Shown here: positions 14,209 through 23,668 of the stretch, one piece after another
Layout: the number at the start of each line of letters is the position of its first letter
Position numbering within the stretch: position 1 is the first letter of the stretch
Assembly (NCBI GenBank): GCA_905235305.1
Contig: CAJOLC010000021.1
Location: forward strand, 1 to 35,037
Direction: 5' to 3'
DNA length: 35,037 bases
Source: an uncultured Bacteroidaceae bacterium
GTDB taxonomy: Bacteria; Bacteroidota; Bacteroidia; Bacteroidales; Bacteroidaceae
Made by a program: the position numbers and the translations under genes
The notes under the pieces: generated by a model
Told to the model about the DNA's origin: nothing
Databases searched by the model: none
Seen by the model: only the letters and a program-made list of their open reading frames with translations

Positions 14209-17200
14209 TTGCCTGCCGACAAGGTGGCAATCATGGCCATCCTCGAAGGCATCTTCGAGGTTTACGGCGACTATGTCTATGACGAAGACGGAGAAGGAAT
14301 GGGCATTGGTACAGGAGTCAACCAGTATTCCGACTTCGAATCCTGGAAAACCTTCGTAGCTCTCCTTAAGCAGATGGACGAAGTCCTCAACAAACTGTAC
14401 GACGACTACAGCTACGACCCATCTACCGACCCCGACGGCCTCACAGTGGAAAGCGCACAGGCAATCCGCGCACAGCTGGATGCCCTCTACGACGCAATCA
14501 TAGAGAGCAGAGTGCCCTATCCACTGCCCAACGGCAACGGATACTATCGTATTATTGCTAACAACCGCTATAAATCTTCTGCCTCCGAAACAGGATTCGT
14601 GGATAAGGCCATTGCCGCTTCCTACAGCGAAGCGCACGCCAACAAGGGCGTCTATGCAACCCTCCAGCGCGACCGCGCTAACTTCCTGTGGAAGCTCGAA
14701 CAGGTGGGCGACAGCATCAACATTCAGAACGCCGGCCTCGGCAATTACATCCATCCCTCTTCCGTTGCAAACAACAGAGTCAACCTCACTGACTCCGTCG
14801 AGAGGAAGAGCGCCATTGTCCTCTTGCTCGCAGGCAACGAGTACGTAGAGTCCAACACCGAAAAAGGCGACAAGGACATCCTCTACATCCGCCTCGCCAG
14901 CAGCAAGAACTCCGACGGCAAGTTCATCCACCAGCTCGGTCACGGCCAGCAGGACGCAGACACACCGTCCGGACGCGCCGGCACCGACTCCGGTACTGAG
15001 AACGAACTCAGCTTCTGGGTAGGAACAATAGAAATGGGCGGCGACAAGGGCACCAGCGAATGGTACCTCGAATACGTTCCCGATGAAGAGGCAGAAGCAA
15101 TTATCGCCACCTTCAACGATGATAAGGATCATGAGCTCCTCGTCGCTCAAAACAACGCCCTGCGTGCCGAAGTCCTCGCATCCATTACGGCTACCAAGGA
15201 TTACATCGCCGAGAAACTCATCAAGACTGCCGAACAGTTGAGCTCCGACTATAGCCAGAACGACTTGGGCAACGAGATCGATGGCGGCAATCTCAGCGAC
15301 GGCGTTACCATCGATGGCAATCTGGGAACCTACTGGCACAGCTATTGGCAAGGCGGCGAAGGAACTGATTTGCGCCACTACATCGTCATCGCTGACATGG
15401 ATGAGATGGTGGGCAACTGCCAACTCTACTTTGCTTGGAGAGCCGCAGGCAACGACCTTCCCTCCAGACTTCTTTTCCAAGGCTCCGAAGATCCCTCTGC
15501 CGACGACGAAGATTGGGCTGACATCATAGAGCTTGACATTCCCGGCGCAGCCTCCGGCGCTGAAGCTACAGTTCCTTTCTATGTAAAGCAAGGCTATCCA
15601 TACGTACGCGTTTGCGCCACGAACTGCACACCAAGCTTCCGCGGATACTGGCACGTAGCCGAACTTCAGATTAGCAGGTTGTACGACAACCCCAACTCTC
15701 AGTTCGCTTCCCTCGGTGAGGTTGCAACCACACTCGAAGCAATCTACAACGCCAACGTCGCTACTGCCGACGAAGACCTCACACAGGCACAGTACGACGC
15801 CCTGCTTGCCGCATACAAGGCATTCATGGAGGCAATGGTCGATCCCACAGAGCTTCGCAACGCAATCGCTACCTATAGCAACCTCTCCACCTCAGTTGTT
15901 GAGGGCGAAGGCCCAGGCCTTTGGTCCGACGCAAGCATCGCCGAGCAGTTCGACGAACTTCTGGACGAAGCTAAGGCATACGACGAGTCCGGCAACTACA
16001 CTGCCGAGCAAACCCACAACTACGCACTCATGCTCAAGGCAATGGCTAAGAGCGTAAGCGAAAAGGCTAATGGCGTAGAGACAGACAAGTGGTATCGCAT
16101 CATGTTCCCCACAGAGGATCTGTACGACCTGTACGGCTTTGACAAGAGCGGTGCCGGCAAGTCCGGCCTCATCGAAGATCAGGCTTACCAGTTCGGCAAC
16201 TTCGTTACCTCTGCTGCAAACATTACTGAGCAAATTCCCGCTCCTACGGATGAGAATCCCGAGGCTGTGGTTACGGAAAGACACATCGAGGCTCTCGCTT
16301 CTGAAGAAATACGTGAAACCAATGGTCTCTACTTCGTTGAGGACAGCGAAATCGGCGACAGAAGCGCCAGCATGTTCCGCTTCGTCGAGATCGAAGACAA
16401 GAACGCTGACTTCACGACCCTTCTTCAGGACGTCAAGGAGAACATGGCACTTGCTCTCGACATTGCCTCTTCTTACACTCGCGGCGCAGCCCTCATCACC
16501 GATGTGGCACAGCTTTCGAGCAACGCTACCTCAACGGCTGAAGGCACCCTCGCTGCCCTCATCGATGGCAACAAGGCCACTTACTGGCACTCCGACTATG
16601 CTAGGCAAGTCCTGGAGCCCCACTACCTGCAGGTTGCCCTGAACGAACCCGTATCCGGCTTCATCCAGGTTGACATCGCACGCCGTAACGCAGGCAACGG
16701 TCACATTATCCGTATGTACGTTCAGGGCAGTAATGATGCTGCTGCATGGACTAACATTGGTTACATCGAGACTCCATACACCAATGTGAACGACGTAGCT
16801 ACCAGCCAGCCTCTTGACTTGGGTGGCACCTACAGCTACTTGCGCTTCATCCTGACCTACAGGTATGGTACTGACGGTGGCGGTAACACAGAGTTCGATC
16901 CCTTCGCAGAGATTACCAGCGCAGACGAATACAACGTCCTCTGGACCTACTGCCATGCTTCCGAATTCCAGATTTATCCTTTGACAGCAGACAAGGCTCT
17001 CAGCGGCAATGCTCAGGCTATGCAGGACGCTTTCACAGCAGCCAACAAGGTTGTCTTCAAGGACGCTACAGCCGAAGACTTTGCCAATGCAGCCAATGGC
17101 TACAAGGGTTACAAGGATGAGTACAATGCCGCTGCAGGCAAGAAGGTGCTGCCCGACGGCCTCTCCAAGGCTCCTGCCACCTATGCAATACAGAGCAAGG

Positions 17201-18129
17201 CCACTGGTCTCTTTGTAAATGCTGCCGGTGCCAACAGCAATAACGTATACCTGAGGACTATTCCTACGCTCTTCACCTACTCAGCTCCCGGCTATCAGAG
17301 AAGCTTGCTCCACGGTAAGAAAATTGACGGCGCCGACTGCTCTTACCTGCACTCGCAGAATGCCGACCACCGTTTTGTTACTTGGAATGCAACCGCTCCT
17401 TCTTCCAACTCTGGTCTCGTTCTCCTCGAGGCAGAGGATGAAGAGTACGAAGCACCTGCCGAGTTCACTTTCTACAAGGACATCAAGCCCGGACAGATCA
17501 ATGCTTGGACCAACAGTGTACAGGTTACTCCTGAATACTATGATGAAGCTATAGCATACACCAGCCTCGGTTGCTTCTATCTGGAAGACGATGGCAGCTA
17601 CCTCGCTCTGAAGCAGATTGAGACCATCCCTGCTGGCGAACCTGTAATCTACATCCTCAGCGATACACTGAGCTATGTCGCAGAAGATGAAGATGCAGAA
17701 GCTATTGCATTCACCATCCCCGGCGACGCTGAAATCGCACTGGAGGCTCTCACCGTCAACGGTCTCCAAGGTGAACTTTCCAACCGTGCTCTCAAGCCTG
17801 AAGAGATTTACTTCACGGGCAACTATGCAGTCTGCAACGACGCTTCTGCACACACCGTTGCCTTCGGTGAAGCATCTCTCAACCTCGGCGTTACTCCCAA
17901 TGTCGATCCTGATAGCGACTACGACTTTGCTATCTTCCTGGGTCAGGCTGCCGAAGACGCAGTCGACGGCGTGAAGGATATTCCTGCGGCTATCGAGAAG
18001 ATCAGTCAGAAAGGAAATGTCTACAGCATGGACGGCAAGTTGATTCGTACGGGTGCTACGCTCAACGACCTTAAGTCTTTGGGCAAGGGCATGTACATCC
18101 TCAACGGAGTCAAGGTGATGGTTAAGTAG
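14209..18129 (+). CDS. Giant secreted protein with two F5/8C-like domains (main part)
   Basis: The true protein, counting the upstream fragment, is about 1490 aa. Two coagulation factor 5/8 type C (discoidin-like) domains, which usually bind carbohydrate, lie at about residues 341-495 (SDGVTIDGNLGTYWHSYW, PSRLLFQGSEDP, YPYVRVCATNC, WHVAELQI) and 758-925 (AALIDGNKATYWHSDYA, HYLQVALNEPV, HIIRMYVQGSND, CHASEFQIYPL). Helical spacer segments (SAQAIRAQLDALYDAIIESR, LTQAQYDALLAAYKAFMEAM) separate them. The C-terminal part has an IPAGEPVIY module and a divergent tail (VYSMDGKLI...GMYILNGVKVMVK). No catalytic motif is seen, so it is likely a glycan-binding or scaffold protein. The signal peptide is stranded in the preceding fragment. 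The true frame extends upstream of the listed ATG to about 14146. It ends in TAG. Confidence 0.85.
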   Translation: MPADKVAIMAILEGIFEVYGDYVYDEDGEGMGIGTGVNQYSDFESWKTFVALLKQMDEVLNKLYDDYSYDPSTDPDGLTVESAQAIRAQLDALYDAIIESRVPYPLPNGNGYYRIIANNRYKSSASETGFVDKAIAASYSEAHANKGVYATLQRDRANFLWKLEQVGDSINIQNAGLGNYIHPSSVANNRVNLTDSVERKSAIVLLLAGNEYVESNTEKGDKDILYIRLASSKNSDGKFIHQLGHGQQDADTPSGRAGTDSGTENELSFWVGTIEMGGDKGTSEWYLEYVPDEEAEAIIATFNDDKDHELLVAQNNALRAEVLASITATKDYIAEKLIKTAEQLSSDYSQNDLGNEIDGGNLSDGVTIDGNLGTYWHSYWQGGEGTDLRHYIVIADMDEMVGNCQLYFAWRAAGNDLPSRLLFQGSEDPSADDEDWADIIELDIPGAASGAEATVPFYVKQGYPYVRVCATNCTPSFRGYWHVAELQISRLYDNPNSQFASLGEVATTLEAIYNANVATADEDLTQAQYDALLAAYKAFMEAMVDPTELRNAIATYSNLSTSVVEGEGPGLWSDASIAEQFDELLDEAKAYDESGNYTAEQTHNYALMLKAMAKSVSEKANGVETDKWYRIMFPTEDLYDLYGFDKSGAGKSGLIEDQAYQFGNFVTSAANITEQIPAPTDENPEAVVTERHIEALASEEIRETNGLYFVEDSEIGDRSASMFRFVEIEDKNADFTTLLQDVKENMALALDIASSYTRGAALITDVAQLSSNATSTAEGTLAALIDGNKATYWHSDYARQVLEPHYLQVALNEPVSGFIQVDIARRNAGNGHIIRMYVQGSNDAAAWTNIGYIETPYTNVNDVATSQPLDLGGTYSYLRFILTYRYGTDGGGNTEFDPFAEITSADEYNVLWTYCHASEFQIYPLTADKALSGNAQAMQDAFTAANKVVFKDATAEDFANAANGYKGYKDEYNAAAGKKVLPDGLSKAPATYAIQSKATGLFVNAAGANSNNVYLRTIPTLFTYSAPGYQRSLLHGKKIDGADCSYLHSQNADHRFVTWNATAPSSNSGLVLLEAEDEEYEAPAEFTFYKDIKPGQINAWTNSVQVTPEYYDEAIAYTSLGCFYLEDDGSYLALKQIETIPAGEPVIYILSDTLSYVAEDEDAEAIAFTIPGDAEIALEALTVNGLQGELSNRALKPEEIYFTGNYAVCNDASAHTVAFGEASLNLGVTPNVDPDSDYDFAIFLGQAAEDAVDGVKDIPAAIEKISQKGNVYSMDGKLIRTGATLNDLKSLGKGMYILNGVKVMVK

Positions 18130-18151
18130 AATCCTTATCTATCTATCAAAG

Positions 18152-18191
18152 AGGGAGCACTTCGGCGAAAGGCCGGAGGCTCCCTTTTTTT
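18152..18191 (+). terminator. Rho-independent terminator after F5/8C gene
   Basis: AGGGAGC-A-CTTCGGC, loop GAAAG, GCCGGAG-GCTCCCT forms a stem of about 14 bp followed by a run of seven T, 22 nt after the stop. Confidence 0.95.
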
Positions 18192-18653
18192 ATTATACAT
18201 CATTGGCATCCGGTAAAAGACGGCGTGAAGCCCCTTTAGCTTACAGTTGTCGGCATGGCGCCTATAAGCACACGGGGTATAAACGAGGATGTAACGTGCT
18301 TTCCGGACACCAATGATAATTTATAAAGGCTGCAGCCAAATTGTCCGGCTTGACTAGCGTCGAGCTAAAGCTTCACATGTGACGTTTTTTTAATCCTATA
18401 GTCGCATAGTCAATAGGGACGCATCGCTCTGTCAATAGGGACGCGTCGCTCTGTCAATAGGGACGTGTCGCTCTGCACATCGGGACGCGTCATTTTACAA
18501 ACATCTCTGGATGGGCTCTACTGGGGCGCCCTGGTGTCAGCCCTCATGAGTGCATAGCCCCATTTTATATTCTCGGCTTTTCATCTTTAGTGATTGCTGT
18601 CCTCTAAACTTTCAGCTTGCATCCGTTGGGTAATGCTCATTCGGGCGAACACA
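18192..18653. other. Intergenic stretch without a gene
   Basis: No coding gene is evident. The only structure found is the 22-bp tandem repeat at 18409-18495. Overall it looks like non-coding spacer between the F5/8C gene and the tRNA. Confidence 0.6.
18409..18495. repeat. 22-bp tandem repeat, three units plus a decayed fourth
   Basis: Units GTCAATAGGGACGCATCGCT+CT (18409-18430), the same with GCGTC (18431-18452) and with GTGTC (18453-18474) differ by one base each. A degraded fourth unit (GCACATCGGGACGCGTCATT) follows. Each unit carries the palindrome GACGCGTC or a one-base variant. No spacers, so not a CRISPR array. Confidence 0.85.
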
Positions 18654-18687
18654 AACAAGGGCTTGCAGATAAGTGCAAGCCCTTGTT
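18654..18687 (-). terminator. Terminator of the tRNA gene
   Basis: A perfect 14-bp inverted repeat (AACAAGGGCTTGCA and TGCAAGCCCTTGTT) with a 6-nt loop lies 4 nt past the tRNA 3' end on the minus strand. The arm ends in a short T-rich stretch (TTGTTTGTGTT). Confidence 0.8.
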
Positions 18688-18691
18688 CCTG

Positions 18692-18765
18692 TAGCGGGAG
18701 TGGGTCACGATCCCACGACCTCCGGATTATGAATCCGACGCTCTAACCAGCTGAGCTATCCCGCC
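18692..18765 (-). tRNA. tRNA-Met (CAU anticodon)
   Basis: A 74-nt cloverleaf is readable on the minus strand. The acceptor is GGCGGGA/TCCCGCT, with a G-U pair at 1-72. The D arm contains AGCTCAGCTGGTTAGAGC. The anticodon stem is TCGGA/TCCGG with loop TTCATAA, giving anticodon CAT. The T stem is GTGGG/CCCAC. The discriminator is A and CCA is not encoded. The body resembles elongator tRNA-Met, but a tRNA-Ile read by lysidine-modified CAU cannot be excluded by eye. The T loop (ATCGTGA) departs from the usual TTCRANY. It is flanked by its own promoter and terminator. Confidence 0.95.
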
Positions 18766-18852
18766 AAAACCACTTGCAAAAGGACAATCGGCAAGTTGGT
18801 TCGCTAACCTCTCTTCAAGTGAAGGCTTGTTGCTCCTTGTCTTTTGCGGGTG

Positions 18853-18860
18853 CAAAGATA
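18853..18860 (-). promoter_or_regulatory. -7 element of the tRNA gene
   Basis: TATCTTTG on the minus strand lies 87 nt upstream of the tRNA 5' end and matches TAnnTTTG. A -33 match was not identified with confidence. Confidence 0.55.
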
Positions 18861-18955
18861 CAACAAAAAATCCAAAGGAGAAAGTGTTTCGTTAAAAAAA
18901 ATTCTCTTTCCTTTCATTTTTATTCCAATGGTCTTCCCAATAAATATATAATGTG

Positions 18956-18963
18956 TAACTTTG
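18956..18963 (+). promoter_or_regulatory. -7 element of aroB
   Basis: TAACTTTG, 27 nt before the aroB ATG, matches the Bacteroidetes consensus. No riboswitch-like leader fits in the short space. Confidence 0.65.
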
Positions 18964-18990
18964 TGCGATTAAACTGCATCCAAAAGAACT

Positions 18991-20046
18991 ATGGGCAAAC
19001 AAGACGTTATCATCAGCCACGACCTCCGGCAGGACATTGCCTCTGCCATAAACAGACAGCCGCACGACAGGCTGTTCGTTCTCACCGACACGACGACCCT
19101 TAGGCTCTGCTGGCCGCTGGTCAGCGGGTTGCCTTCGCTTGCTTCGGCACAAATGATAACCATAGGCGACACTGACGAGAACAAGACCCTGGAGTCGCTG
19201 ACGCACGTCTGGGAAGGTCTTCAGAAGGGTGGCGCGACGCGTCATTCGCTGCTTCTGAATCTGGGCGGGGGCATGGTGACGGACTTGGGAGGCTTTGCCG
19301 CAAGCACATTCAAGCGGGGTATTGCCTTCATCAACATACCGACGACGCTGCTCAGCCAAGTGGATGCGAGCGTGGGAGGCAAGACTGGCATCAACTTCGG
19401 AGGCTTGAAGAATGAAATCGGCGTGTTCAACAACGCCTCGTCAGTCATCATCTCCGGTGACTTCCTGCGTACGCTTGATTCAAAGAACCTTCTTTCTGGC
19501 TATGCTGAAATGCTGAAGCACGGACTCATCAGCGACGAAGAAACGCTCGACGAACTGCTCGGTTTCGACCTGGAAGACATTGACTACAGTAAGCTTACCG
19601 CGCTTGTAGCAAAGAGCGTCGCCGTGAAAGAGCGCATAGTAGAGGAAGACCCTACAGAGAAAGGTCTGCGTAAAGCTCTCAACCTCGGCCATACTGCGGG
19701 CCATGCCATCGAGAGTCTTGCGCTGGAGCAGGAGCGTACGGTGCTCCACGGCTATGCAGTGGCGTGGGGACTCGTCTGCGAACTTTTCCTAAGCAACGCG
19801 AGATGCGACTTCCCGAAAGACAAGCTCCGGCAGACGGTGCAGTTCATCAGGGAGCATTACGGCGACTGCAACATCGACTGCAAACACTACGACCGTCTCT
19901 ACGAATTCATGAAACATGACAAGAAGAACGAAGGCGACAGCATCAACGTTACCTTGCTTGGAGGCATCGGCGACATCAAAATCAACCAAAAGGCTTCGAG
20001 AGAGGAGATTTTCGAAATGCTCGACTTTCTTGCCTTCAAGTTGTAA
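18991..20046 (+). CDS. aroB: 3-dehydroquinate synthase
   Basis: Converts DAHP to 3-dehydroquinate, the second step of the shikimate pathway to aromatic amino acids, in the cytoplasm with NAD and a divalent metal. The Rossmann part has the family motif LNLGGGMVTDLGGFAASTFK. It is followed by RGIAFINIPTTLLSQVDASV, GGKTGINFGGLKNEIGVF, and the metal-ligand segments SGYAEMLKHGL and LNLGHTAGHAIE. At 351 aa it is complete. It has its own promoter at 18956-18963 and no shikimate-pathway neighbour. It is the sole housekeeping enzyme among secreted proteins and probably marks a stable chromosomal anchor beside the tRNA. Confidence 0.96.
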   Translation: MGKQDVIISHDLRQDIASAINRQPHDRLFVLTDTTTLRLCWPLVSGLPSLASAQMITIGDTDENKTLESLTHVWEGLQKGGATRHSLLLNLGGGMVTDLGGFAASTFKRGIAFINIPTTLLSQVDASVGGKTGINFGGLKNEIGVFNNASSVIISGDFLRTLDSKNLLSGYAEMLKHGLISDEETLDELLGFDLEDIDYSKLTALVAKSVAVKERIVEEDPTEKGLRKALNLGHTAGHAIESLALEQERTVLHGYAVAWGLVCELFLSNARCDFPKDKLRQTVQFIREHYGDCNIDCKHYDRLYEFMKHDKKNEGDSINVTLLGGIGDIKINQKASREEIFEMLDFLAFKL

Positions 20047-20054
20047 CTTTCTGG

Positions 20055-20173
20055 GAAGTTAAAGAAGTTAAGGAATTTAAGGAAGCTAAAGAAGTTAAAG
20101 GACGATACCATTTGGAAGTAAATGTTCAATGATTAATGGTCAATAATCAATGGTCAATGATCAATGATCAACG
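20055..20173. repeat. Short A/T-rich direct repeats between aroB and GH95
   Basis: Two low-complexity blocks are seen. The first is degenerate GAAGTTAAA/GGAATTTAA units at 20055-20100. The second is units such as GGTCAATAATCAAT and GATCAATGATCA at about 20125-20173. They fill the 148-bp gap, and no TAnnTTTG promoter is recognisable there. Confidence 0.7.
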
Positions 20174-20194
20174 AATAAACACCTGACTAATAAC

Positions 20195-23100
20195 ATGAAA
20201 AGAGCTTTCTACACATTAGTAATTATGTTACTTGTCTGCATAAGTCGTGCCGCAGACCTGTCGAACGCACGTTGGTACACGATAAAAGTGGCCAATGGTG
20301 GCTACCTCAGTGTAGCCACAGGCTATGTGAGCGGCACTGCCTTGCTGTTGAACAACACCACGGAGGACACGAGCGACTACGGACTTTGGACTTACATCGG
20401 CAACGACGACGAAGGCTACGCTTTCTACAACAAGAAGAGAGGCGGCAGCTATGTGCTCGGCATGTCGGGAACTGAAGCCAGCGCACGGGCAAGGATGGTG
20501 AAGGAGGACAACACTTCGGCGGTGACGAGGTTCGACATCGGCAAGAACGGCGACGGCTTCTGGATAAAAGACCACGGCTCGGAAAGCAACTACTGGAACA
20601 AGCGCGGCAACTTCCTTGCCTACTGGAACAGCACGGCTGGAAGCAACGATGAGGGTTCGAGGTTCGTCTTCAACATTGGCGGAATCCCCAATGAGTTCTT
20701 CTCCAACGACGAAAAGACGCACTTCTACTACATCACCTTCGCCAACTCCGACCTCGTCCTGCAGGACATGGGAGCCTCGGCAAACGTCACGACGCAGGCA
20801 CGCAAGTATGGCGAAGAGAGCCAACTGTGGAAGCTCGTCGGCACAGACACTGACTTCCAGTTTGAGAACAAAGGCACGGGACGTCACGCCTACTACGACG
20901 GAAGTCGCCTGAAGACACGTCAAGCGGCAGACTCAAAGGGATTTACCATCGAAAAGACTTCCAACACAAACTACACCGGCAAGTATGAAATCTCCTGGAA
21001 CGGTGCAGCGTCGCAGAGTATGCGCTACTTCAACCAATGGGGCGGAACTGGTGTAGGCAAAGAAATCGGCCTATGGTCGGGCGGCGAAGCAGGCAACGTC
21101 ATCTACCTCATCAATGAGGCCGACGTACTGCCATCTGAGTTCTGCGTCGGTCGGAAAGGCACGCGTCCAGACGACATACACGACCTGTCGCTTTGGTACG
21201 ACACACCTGCCACGGCAACTGATGTCAGCGACACTTGGATGGAATACGCCTTGCCGATGGGCAACGGTCAGATAGGCGCGACCATCCGTGGCGGCGTCAT
21301 GTGCGACGACATACAGTTCAACGAGAAAACCCTCTGGAGCGGCTACACCACGAGCAGCAGTTCTATAGGGCAAGGCTACTACCAGAACTTCGGCTCCATA
21401 CTCGTGAAGGACAAGAGCGGAACCTTCTCGTCGAAGGCTTCCGACGGCAAGCCCATCGAGGCATACAACCGCTACCTCGACATCATCGACGGTGTGGCCG
21501 GCACCAACTTCCTCTCGCCCGACGGCAGCACAACCTTCCGTCGGCGATACTTCGTCTCTGCCACCGATAAGGTCTTTGTGGCGCACTACGAAGCGGAAGG
21601 CAACGAGGCACTGGCACTCGGCATCAGTTACGCTCCCGACAAGTTCATCAATGCCTCGGACGCAACCTATTCGACGGAGAGCGACGGCACAGCCTCCGCC
21701 ACCTTCCACGGCAAGCTGCAAGTGGTCAATTACGACACACGTTTCAAGGTCAAGACAGACGGCACGCTGTCCGTTACGCCTGAAGGCATCGACGTAAGCG
21801 GTGCAACTTGGACAGACATCATCATGGCTGCCGCCACCGACTATGATGCAAGCCGACCCTCCTTCACCAGCGGACAGACGGCAACAGACCTGTCGGCTCT
21901 GGTCGGCACACGCATCGACAATGCCCTCGACAAAGGTTACGCCTCACTGCTCGACGATCATAAGGCTGCCCACAGTGCCTTGATGAACCGCACCAGCCTA
22001 CAGCTCGGCGGCACATCAACAATGACTACCGAGGACCTCATTAAGTTCTACAACGCCTCCGAACAGAACAAGACGAGTCCGGACGGGCTGTTCCTTGAAA
22101 CGCTTTATTTCCAGTACGGACGCTACTTCACCATCGGCGCAAACCTCGACACCAGCATCCACGCACCCTCCAACCTGCAAGGCATCTGGAACGACCGCAG
22201 CAACTCCACGTTTTGGCACTGCGATATCCATGCCGACATCAACGTCCAGATGAACTACTGGCCTGCCGATCCTGCCAATCTTTCAGAGATGCACCTGCCC
22301 TTCCTCAACCATATCCTCGACCTCGGTGCAGCAGACAGCAACTCGCCGTGGTATCAGTTTGCAAGGAAGATCAAGAGCGGTGCCAGCGGCTGGACTGTGG
22401 CTGTGGAGAACAACATCTTTGGCGGTACATCGACATGGGGCAACAGTTCGATGAAGACACTCGGCGCATGGTACTGTACGCACCTATGGCGTTACTATAA
22501 GTATACGATGGACCGTGACTTCCTCAGGAAGGCACTTCCGGTCATGTACCAGAACGCTCTCTTCACGAAGTCCATAGCGACAAAGGACGGCAAGGGTCTC
22601 TATGAGATAAAGGACGAGTTCAGTCCTGAACACGGGCCTGTAGATGTGACAGCCTTCGCACAGCAGACGACGTACGAGGTGCTTGACGAGGTGATGAAAG
22701 GTCACACGGAGCTTGGCGACACGTCGCCCCTGACTGAAGAACAGATTGCAACCATCAAGGACCTCTACGACAACTACGACCGAGGCCTTTGGACTGAGAC
22801 TTATGGCGGCAAGACATGCATCTCGGAATGGAAGAACAACGCCCTTTCCGACCCTGGGCATCGGCATCTGTCGCACCTCATGTGCCTCTATCCCTTCTCT
22901 CACGTCAGTGCCTTCGACACGACGGATGAAGGCAAACGCCTGTTCCAAGCGGCCTACAACGGCATGATTGCCCGCAATGGCGACGTGACGGGTTGGTCTA
23001 TGGGATGGCAGACGAACACCTACAGCCGCTGCCTCGATGGTGACCGTGCCCGCAAGAACCTCTCTCTGGCCCTGCGACACTCGGGAAGCTATGTCATAGA

Positions 23101-23668
23101 GATGGGCAACTATGGCGGCTGCTACTACAACCTCTTCGACGCACACTCGCCTTTCCAGATTGACGGCAACTATGGCTGCACCAGCGGCATCTGCGAGATG
23201 CTGCTGCAAAGCTACGACGATATCATCACGCTGCTGCCTGCCCTTCCCTCTGCATGGAAGCATGGTAGTGTCACTGGCCTGAAGGCTCAAGGCAACTTCA
23301 TCGTCAGCGAAACCTGGCAAGACAGTAAGGTTACGAGCGTTACCATCAAGAGCAACGCGGGCCAGCCTTTGCGCGTCCGTTACGAAGGGCTCACGGATTA
23401 CGTCGTCCGGCTGAACGGCGAAAAGGTGACACCGACAGGCAATGGCAGTGTCTTTACCATACCTGGTGTGAAGGAAGGCGACGTTGTAACCATCGACAAA
23501 GAAGACTCCGACGGCTTAGGAACTGTGCGTCGCCCTTTTGGAGACGGAGCCGAGGCAAGTCTCCAAAAGTATAGCCCGATGTTATTCAACCTTGCGGGAC
23601 AGCAAATCGCCAAGGATAATCCAGCGAAGGACATCGTCGTGCAGAAAGGCAGAAAGTATGTCAAGTAA
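20195..23668 (+). CDS. GH95 family glycosidase (alpha-L-fucosidase/galactosidase type), secreted
   Basis: An inverting exo-glycosidase of the (alpha/alpha)6 type, likely acting on alpha-1,2-linked L-fucose or L-galactose in glycans. The signal peptide MKRAFYTLVIMLLVCISRAAD precedes a trefoil-like binding region of about 300 residues. The GH95 domain starts near LSLWYDTPA...WMEYALPMGNGQIGATIRGG. Its active-site motifs are SNLQGIWNDRSN, then ADINVQMNYWPAD (D681 and N683), the general acid E812 in FSPEHGPVD, and the base D990 in QIDGNYGCTSGICEML. In characterised relatives the N-terminal-side residue of the first motif is Asn (N-x-N), whereas here it is Asp. At 1157 aa it is longer than usual because of the N-terminal domain. 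It ends in the shared tail (FNLAGQQI...DIVVQKGRKYVK). The next gene begins at the base after its stop. Confidence 0.92.
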   Translation: MKRAFYTLVIMLLVCISRAADLSNARWYTIKVANGGYLSVATGYVSGTALLLNNTTEDTSDYGLWTYIGNDDEGYAFYNKKRGGSYVLGMSGTEASARARMVKEDNTSAVTRFDIGKNGDGFWIKDHGSESNYWNKRGNFLAYWNSTAGSNDEGSRFVFNIGGIPNEFFSNDEKTHFYYITFANSDLVLQDMGASANVTTQARKYGEESQLWKLVGTDTDFQFENKGTGRHAYYDGSRLKTRQAADSKGFTIEKTSNTNYTGKYEISWNGAASQSMRYFNQWGGTGVGKEIGLWSGGEAGNVIYLINEADVLPSEFCVGRKGTRPDDIHDLSLWYDTPATATDVSDTWMEYALPMGNGQIGATIRGGVMCDDIQFNEKTLWSGYTTSSSSIGQGYYQNFGSILVKDKSGTFSSKASDGKPIEAYNRYLDIIDGVAGTNFLSPDGSTTFRRRYFVSATDKVFVAHYEAEGNEALALGISYAPDKFINASDATYSTESDGTASATFHGKLQVVNYDTRFKVKTDGTLSVTPEGIDVSGATWTDIIMAAATDYDASRPSFTSGQTATDLSALVGTRIDNALDKGYASLLDDHKAAHSALMNRTSLQLGGTSTMTTEDLIKFYNASEQNKTSPDGLFLETLYFQYGRYFTIGANLDTSIHAPSNLQGIWNDRSNSTFWHCDIHADINVQMNYWPADPANLSEMHLPFLNHILDLGAADSNSPWYQFARKIKSGASGWTVAVENNIFGGTSTWGNSSMKTLGAWYCTHLWRYYKYTMDRDFLRKALPVMYQNALFTKSIATKDGKGLYEIKDEFSPEHGPVDVTAFAQQTTYEVLDEVMKGHTELGDTSPLTEEQIATIKDLYDNYDRGLWTETYGGKTCISEWKNNALSDPGHRHLSHLMCLYPFSHVSAFDTTDEGKRLFQAAYNGMIARNGDVTGWSMGWQTNTYSRCLDGDRARKNLSLALRHSGSYVIEMGNYGGCYYNLFDAHSPFQIDGNYGCTSGICEMLLQSYDDIITLLPALPSAWKHGSVTGLKAQGNFIVSETWQDSKVTSVTIKSNAGQPLRVRYEGLTDYVVRLNGEKVTPTGNGSVFTIPGVKEGDVVTIDKEDSDGLGTVRRPFGDGAEASLQKYSPMLFNLAGQQIAKDNPAKDIVVQKGRKYVK

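Noticed and set aside
14053..15654. 533-aa open frame on the minus strand
   Set aside because: It lies antisense to the F5/8C protein gene, whose domains and codon pattern are clear. Its translation is a low-complexity V/A/G/E-rich string without family motifs.
18409..18495. CRISPR-like array
   Set aside because: Repeats are directly adjacent without spacers and no cas genes are present; it is a simple tandem repeat. The same applies to 9254-9319.
18780..18955. Riboswitch or attenuator upstream of aroB
   Set aside because: The promoter is only 27 nt before the ATG, leaving no room for a structured leader; the upstream bases belong to the divergent tRNA promoter region.
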